Source: Bacteroidales bacterium
GTDB lineage: Bacteria; Bacteroidota; Bacteroidia; Bacteroidales; UBA4181
Length of the DNA: 9,950 bases
Direction of reading: 5' to 3'
Assembly (NCBI GenBank): GCA_031287245.1
Contig: JAITTD010000326.1
Location: 1 to 9,950, forward strand
Under the pieces are notes generated by a model. The model ran no database searches. It was not told where the DNA came from and worked only from the letters and a program-made list of their open reading frames with translations. Below are positions 6,410-9,950 of the stretch, in pieces. Each line of letters begins with the position of its first letter. The first letter of the stretch is position 1. Position numbers and translations under genes: made by a program.

Positions 6410-7882
6410 ATGAAAGCACATACTTTTATTGCCTTTGACCTTGGTGCCACCAGTGGACGCGCCATTTCCGGAACGTTGACCAATGGAAAAATCGAAACGG
6501 AGGAAATCGCCCGTTTCCCCAATAGCATGATCAACATCGGCGAACATTTCCATTGGAACATACTCGGTATCTTCGACATTTTGAAGAACAGTCTGAAAAC
6601 CTGTGCACTGAGTGGCAAGCCCGCGCCGGCTTCCATCGGCATTGACACTTGGGGCGTTGATTTCGGCTTGCTTGCTGCCGACGGCTCTCTACTGGGCGAA
6701 CCCTACGCCTACCGCGATCCGCATACCAACGGCATTTTAGCCGAATACTTCAAACTGCTGCCGCGCGAAAAGGTGTATGAACTCACCGGCATCCAGTTTA
6801 TGCAGTTCAACAGCCTGTTTCAGTTGTACGCGATGAAAAAGAACGGATCTTCGCTGCTCGCAGCGGCGAAGGATTTACTTTTCCTGCCCGATTTGCTGAA
6901 TTATCTCTTCACCGGTGTGAAAAAGGCTGAATTTACGATTGCTTCCACCTCCCAAATGCTCAACCCGAAGACCATGAACTGGGCGTCGGAATTGTTTGAC
7001 GCCTTCGGAGCGCCGGTATCGTTGATGCAGCCTCTCGTATTGCCCGGCACGGTCATCGGACAACTGACGGATGCGATTGTGAAGGAAACCGGAATAGGCA
7101 GTATCCCCGTAGTGGCAGTAGGTGCGCACGATACCGCATCTGCCATTGCTGCAGTTCCCGCAGAAGGCGACAATTGGGCATATCTCAGTTCGGGAACGTG
7201 GTCGCTGATGGGGATTGAAACGAAGAAACCGCTCATCAGCAAGGAAACAGAGCAGATGAATTTCACCAATGAAGGTGGCATCGGAGGCACTTTCCGCTTT
7301 TTGAAGAACATTACCGGAATGTGGCTGTTGGAGCAATGCCGCAAGGAATGGACGAATACACAGGATTATGGTTACGGCGAGTTGGTGGACAGAGCAAAAG
7401 CCGAAAAGCCCTTTGTCTGTTTGGTGAATCCCGATGCGGACGATTTCCTGAATCCCGAAAGCATGGTGACAGCCATCAGGGAATATTGCCGCAAGTCAGG
7501 ACAGGCAGTTCCCGAAACCATCGGGCAATTGGTGCGTTGCATTTTTGAAAGTCTTGCGCTGAAATATCGTTACACCTTGGATCAACTCAAACGGGTATCG
7601 CCCCACCCGATTGAGAAACTGCACGTTATCGGCGGCGGCGCCAAAAACGCCTACCTCTGTCAGTTGACTGCCAACGCCATCCATATACCCGTGATAGCCG
7701 GTCCGACAGAAGGAACTGCTATGGGTAACCTCTTGGTGCAGGCGATGGCAACAGGCGAGTTGAAATCATTGGAAGAAATACGTCAGATAGTGCGCAATTC
7801 CGTTGAAATACAAACCTTTCTGCCGCAAGATTCAGGAGAATGGGACAAAGCATACGAACGGTACAAGGAAATCATTGGGTAA
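6410..7882 (+). CDS. FGGY-family carbohydrate kinase, rhamnulokinase/fuculokinase type
   Basis: The 490-residue cytoplasmic kinase uses ATP to phosphorylate the C1 hydroxyl of a ketose, most likely L-rhamnulose or L-fuculose, before aldolase cleavage. The N-terminal phosphate-binding motif FDLGATSGRA (Asp10) opens the first FGGY domain. GIDTWGVDFG (Asp79, Trp81, Asp84) is typical of rhamnulokinase-like substrate pockets. The catalytic base is Asp241 in GAHDTASA, followed by SSGTWSLMG. The second domain carries the adenine-binding glycine motif IGGGAKN at 407-413. Length equals that of RhaB-type enzymes and the frame is intact. Known Bacteroides L-fuculose kinases belong to this same branch, so sequence alone cannot separate the two substrates; the GH95 gene nearby favours L-fucose weakly. 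No isomerase, aldolase or permease gene is adjacent. It has its own promoter match with a direct repeat, and a hairpin lies between it and dnaG. Confidence 0.9.
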   Translation: MKAHTFIAFDLGATSGRAISGTLTNGKIETEEIARFPNSMINIGEHFHWNILGIFDILKNSLKTCALSGKPAPASIGIDTWGVDFGLLAADGSLLGEPYAYRDPHTNGILAEYFKLLPREKVYELTGIQFMQFNSLFQLYAMKKNGSSLLAAAKDLLFLPDLLNYLFTGVKKAEFTIASTSQMLNPKTMNWASELFDAFGAPVSLMQPLVLPGTVIGQLTDAIVKETGIGSIPVVAVGAHDTASAIAAVPAEGDNWAYLSSGTWSLMGIETKKPLISKETEQMNFTNEGGIGGTFRFLKNITGMWLLEQCRKEWTNTQDYGYGELVDRAKAEKPFVCLVNPDADDFLNPESMVTAIREYCRKSGQAVPETIGQLVRCIFESLALKYRYTLDQLKRVSPHPIEKLHVIGGGAKNAYLCQLTANAIHIPVIAGPTEGTAMGNLLVQAMATGELKSLEEIRQIVRNSVEIQTFLPQDSGEWDKAYERYKEIIG

Positions 7883-7909
7883 TGGACAATTGAACCGACC
7901 TGCGAACAT

Positions 7910-7938
7910 GGGAATCATGAAAATAGCTCATAATTCCC
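7910..7938. other. Imperfect inverted repeat between kinase and dnaG
   Basis: GGGAAT (7910-7915) pairs with ATTCCC (7933-7938), and ATGA (7917-7920) pairs with TCAT (7928-7931), with one mismatch between the two stems and a 7-base loop. It is the only sizeable dyad in the 101-base gap. No T-run follows on either strand, so it is a weak terminator candidate; an operator or mRNA-end structure is equally possible. No clear TAnnTTTG box for dnaG is seen in this gap. Confidence 0.45.
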
Positions 7939-7983
7939 CATAAATGCAAAATTCGATACTTATTTTCACCGTTTTAGATATTC

Positions 7984-9950
7984 ATGATAGAAAGGGACGT
8001 CATAGACCGCATTTTTGAAACCACCCGTATTGTTGACGTGGTGGAGGATTTTGTATCACTCAAACGGCGTGGCACCAACTTTGTAGGTTGCTGTCCCTTT
8101 CACAACGAGCGTACACCATCGTTTATGGTGTCGCCTGCCAAGAATATCTACAAATGTTTCGGCTGTGGCAAGGCGGGCAACGCTGTGAACTTCGTGATGG
8201 AGCACGAACAACTTGGCTACCCCGACGCTTTGCGCTATCTGGCAAAGAAATACGGCATTGAGATTGTAGAAAAGGAGCAAACACCCGAAGAACGCTTGCT
8301 GAACGACCGACGCGAAAGCCTGATGGTGGTTTCGACGTATGCGGCGCGGATGTTTCAGGAAAATCTGCACGAAAATCGCGAGGGAATGGCTGTCGGAATG
8401 AGTTATTTCAAGGAGAGAGGCTTTCGCGACGAGACCATCAAAAAGTTTGAATTGGGCTACTGCCTCGAAGCACGGGATGCTTTTTCCAAAAAAGCGGTGA
8501 AAGACGGCTACAAGGAAGAGTTTTTGGTCGAAACAGGTGTAAGCATCAAAAATGACAATGGACTTTTCGACCGTTTTGCAGGCAGGGTGATATTTCCCAT
8601 CCACAGCCTTGCGGGAAAGGTGATTGGCTTTGGCGGAAGGGTGCTCAAAGTTGATAAAAACAAAAATGTAGGCAAGTATGTCAACTCGCCCGAATCGGAA
8701 ATTTATCACAAGAGCAAAGTGCTGTATGGCATCTACCAAGCCAAAAACAGCATTGTTCGCAACCGGAAATGCTATCTGGTAGAGGGCTACACCGATGTCA
8801 TATCCATGCATCAGGCGGGCATAGAGAATGTGGTGGCATCTTCGGGCACCGCGCTCACCGGCGAGCAGATTCAGTTGATTAAACGGTTCACGGAAAACGT
8901 CACAGTGATGTACGACGGCGATGCTGCCGGCATCCACGCTTCACTGCGCGGCATCAACATGTTTTTGCAGGAAGGCATCAATGTGAAGGCGCTGCTGCTG
9001 CCGGATGGCGACGACCCTGATTCTTTTTCGCGCAAGCACAGCGCAACAGAACTGGAAGAATATTTTGCGCAGCACGAAACAGACTTTATCCGCTTCAAAG
9101 CGCAGTTGTTGCTGGACGACACCAAAGGCGATCCCATCAAACGAGCAGAAATGATCAATGATGTGATGGAATCGCTTTCGCTGATTCCTGATGCCATCAA
9201 AAGGGCGGTGTATCTGAAAGAGGCTGCGGAAATGTTCGAGATGGAAGAGCGGATGCTTACCGCCACAGCCGACAAGATGCTGCAAAAAAGAGCCGCCGAC
9301 AGTCAGCGCCGCCGCCCCACCGCGCCGCCGACACCCGATACGGCGCCCGCATCCGGCGATACGCCAACGCCCGCATCCGAGCAGACACTCATTGATATTG
9401 AGCAGCAACAGTTGCAGGAGATAGCACGCGCCGAACGGGAAATCATCCGATTGCTCGTCAACTACGGCAACGAAAAACTGTTTGACTGCAACGAGGCGAC
9501 CGGCGAAGAAGAACTTTCCGTTGCCGCCTACCTGATAGGCGAAATACGCGCAGACGAAATCGAACTGCAACACCCCGAAACCAAAGCCCTGTTTGAAGAG
9601 TATGAGCAAATCCGGCAAACGGAAGGTCGCGTGGACGAAAACCACTTCATCAGACATTTCAACCCCGCTATCAGCCAGTTGACGGCAGAATTGCTGACTT
9701 CCAAATACGAATTGAGCGTCATTTACCAAAACAAGGGGATAGAAATAAAAAACGAAGAGGAAAATCTCGCAGATGTGGTTCCGATGAATCTGATGGCATT
9801 CAAACAAAAAACCGTCATGCGGTTGCTGAAAAATCTTTCCGGCGAAATGCAGGAAGCCTTGGTAAAAGGCGATACAGAAGAATACGAAACGCTTTTCACC
9901 CAATTCACCGCACTGACCGAAGTGAAAAAAGAATTGGCAAAAACGTTGGG
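7984..9950 (+). CDS. dnaG: DNA primase DnaG (3' end outside window)
   Basis: DnaG makes the RNA primers for chromosomal replication, working with the replicative helicase DnaB at the fork. The visible 655 residues contain all expected parts. The N-terminal zinc-binding domain has Cys37, His40, Cys58 and Cys61 (CPFHNERTPSF, then CFGCGKAGN). The catalytic core includes RFAGRVIFPIHSLAGKVIGFGGR and the TOPRIM fold with Glu267 (VEGYTDV), Asp311/Asp313 (YDGDAAG) and DGDDPDSF at 341-348. A Pro/Ala/Thr-rich linker at 440-467 leads to the C-terminal helicase-interaction region. By comparison with Bacteroidales primases, the protein should end within a few residues of the window edge. The ATG at 7984 is the first after an in-frame TAG at 7975-7977. 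No frameshift is seen. It is probably expressed separately from the kinase, but no good promoter match is visible. Confidence 0.96.
   Translation, partial: MIERDVIDRIFETTRIVDVVEDFVSLKRRGTNFVGCCPFHNERTPSFMVSPAKNIYKCFGCGKAGNAVNFVMEHEQLGYPDALRYLAKKYGIEIVEKEQTPEERLLNDRRESLMVVSTYAARMFQENLHENREGMAVGMSYFKERGFRDETIKKFELGYCLEARDAFSKKAVKDGYKEEFLVETGVSIKNDNGLFDRFAGRVIFPIHSLAGKVIGFGGRVLKVDKNKNVGKYVNSPESEIYHKSKVLYGIYQAKNSIVRNRKCYLVEGYTDVISMHQAGIENVVASSGTALTGEQIQLIKRFTENVTVMYDGDAAGIHASLRGINMFLQEGINVKALLLPDGDDPDSFSRKHSATELEEYFAQHETDFIRFKAQLLLDDTKGDPIKRAEMINDVMESLSLIPDAIKRAVYLKEAAEMFEMEERMLTATADKMLQKRAADSQRRRPTAPPTPDTAPASGDTPTPASEQTLIDIEQQQLQEIARAEREIIRLLVNYGNEKLFDCNEATGEEELSVAAYLIGEIRADEIELQHPETKALFEEYEQIRQTEGRVDENHFIRHFNPAISQLTAELLTSKYELSVIYQNKGIEIKNEEENLADVVPMNLMAFKQKTVMRLLKNLSGEMQEALVKGDTEEYETLFTQFTALTEVKKELAKTL

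Noticed and set aside
8056..8937. Minus-strand ORF of 293 codons opposite dnaG, with another of 320 codons at 8941-9903
   Set aside because: Both are long only because of codon bias in dnaG. The sense strand shows every primase motif, and the antisense products resemble no protein family.

Overview
The window reads as chromosomal DNA from a member of the Bacteroidota, most likely order Bacteroidales. The evidence is the close Bacteroidales-like character of the ValRS and DnaG sequences, A-rich translation starts without Shine-Dalgarno sequences, and several copies of the Bacteroidetes -7 promoter box (TAnnTTTG). There are also a lipoprotein GH95 glycosidase and a short CGCGGAT-type intergenic repeat. 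No tRNA, rRNA, CRISPR array, insertion sequence or phage gene is visible.

Left arm, minus strand (1-1842): a gene of unknown function (1303-1842) lies upstream of an open reading frame (1247 down past position 1) for the C-terminal half of valyl-tRNA synthetase. The ValRS frame has its own ATG, with an in-frame stop three codons upstream. The catalytic N-terminal half (HIGH motif, CP1 editing domain) is not in the window. A CGCGGAT-type repeat sits exactly at the break and supplies the stop codon of the unknown gene. This is the oddest structure here: a split synthetase, a decayed copy or a rearrangement/assembly joint.

A compact divergent promoter region (about 1873-1979) separates this arm from the plus-strand genes.

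Right arm, plus strand (1980-9950): (i) a GH95 alpha-L-fucosidase-type lipoprotein; (ii) a two-gene operon of UDP-glucose 6-dehydrogenase and a WbuC-family cupin; (iii) a rhamnulokinase/fuculokinase-type FGGY kinase behind a well-formed Bacteroidetes promoter with a 20-bp-spaced direct repeat; (iv) DNA primase dnaG, running off the right edge and nearly complete.

The GH95 enzyme and the kinase could both serve deoxy-sugar (L-fucose or L-rhamnose) use: one releases the sugar outside the cytoplasm, the other phosphorylates the ketose after import and isomerisation. The isomerase, aldolase and transporter are absent, so this link is inference. Ugd and WbuC belong to surface-polysaccharide chemistry but stand apart from any visible glycan cluster. 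No gene-free stretch exceeds 300 bases. I did not find a clear novel multi-gene system; the best lead is the half-length ValRS and its junction.
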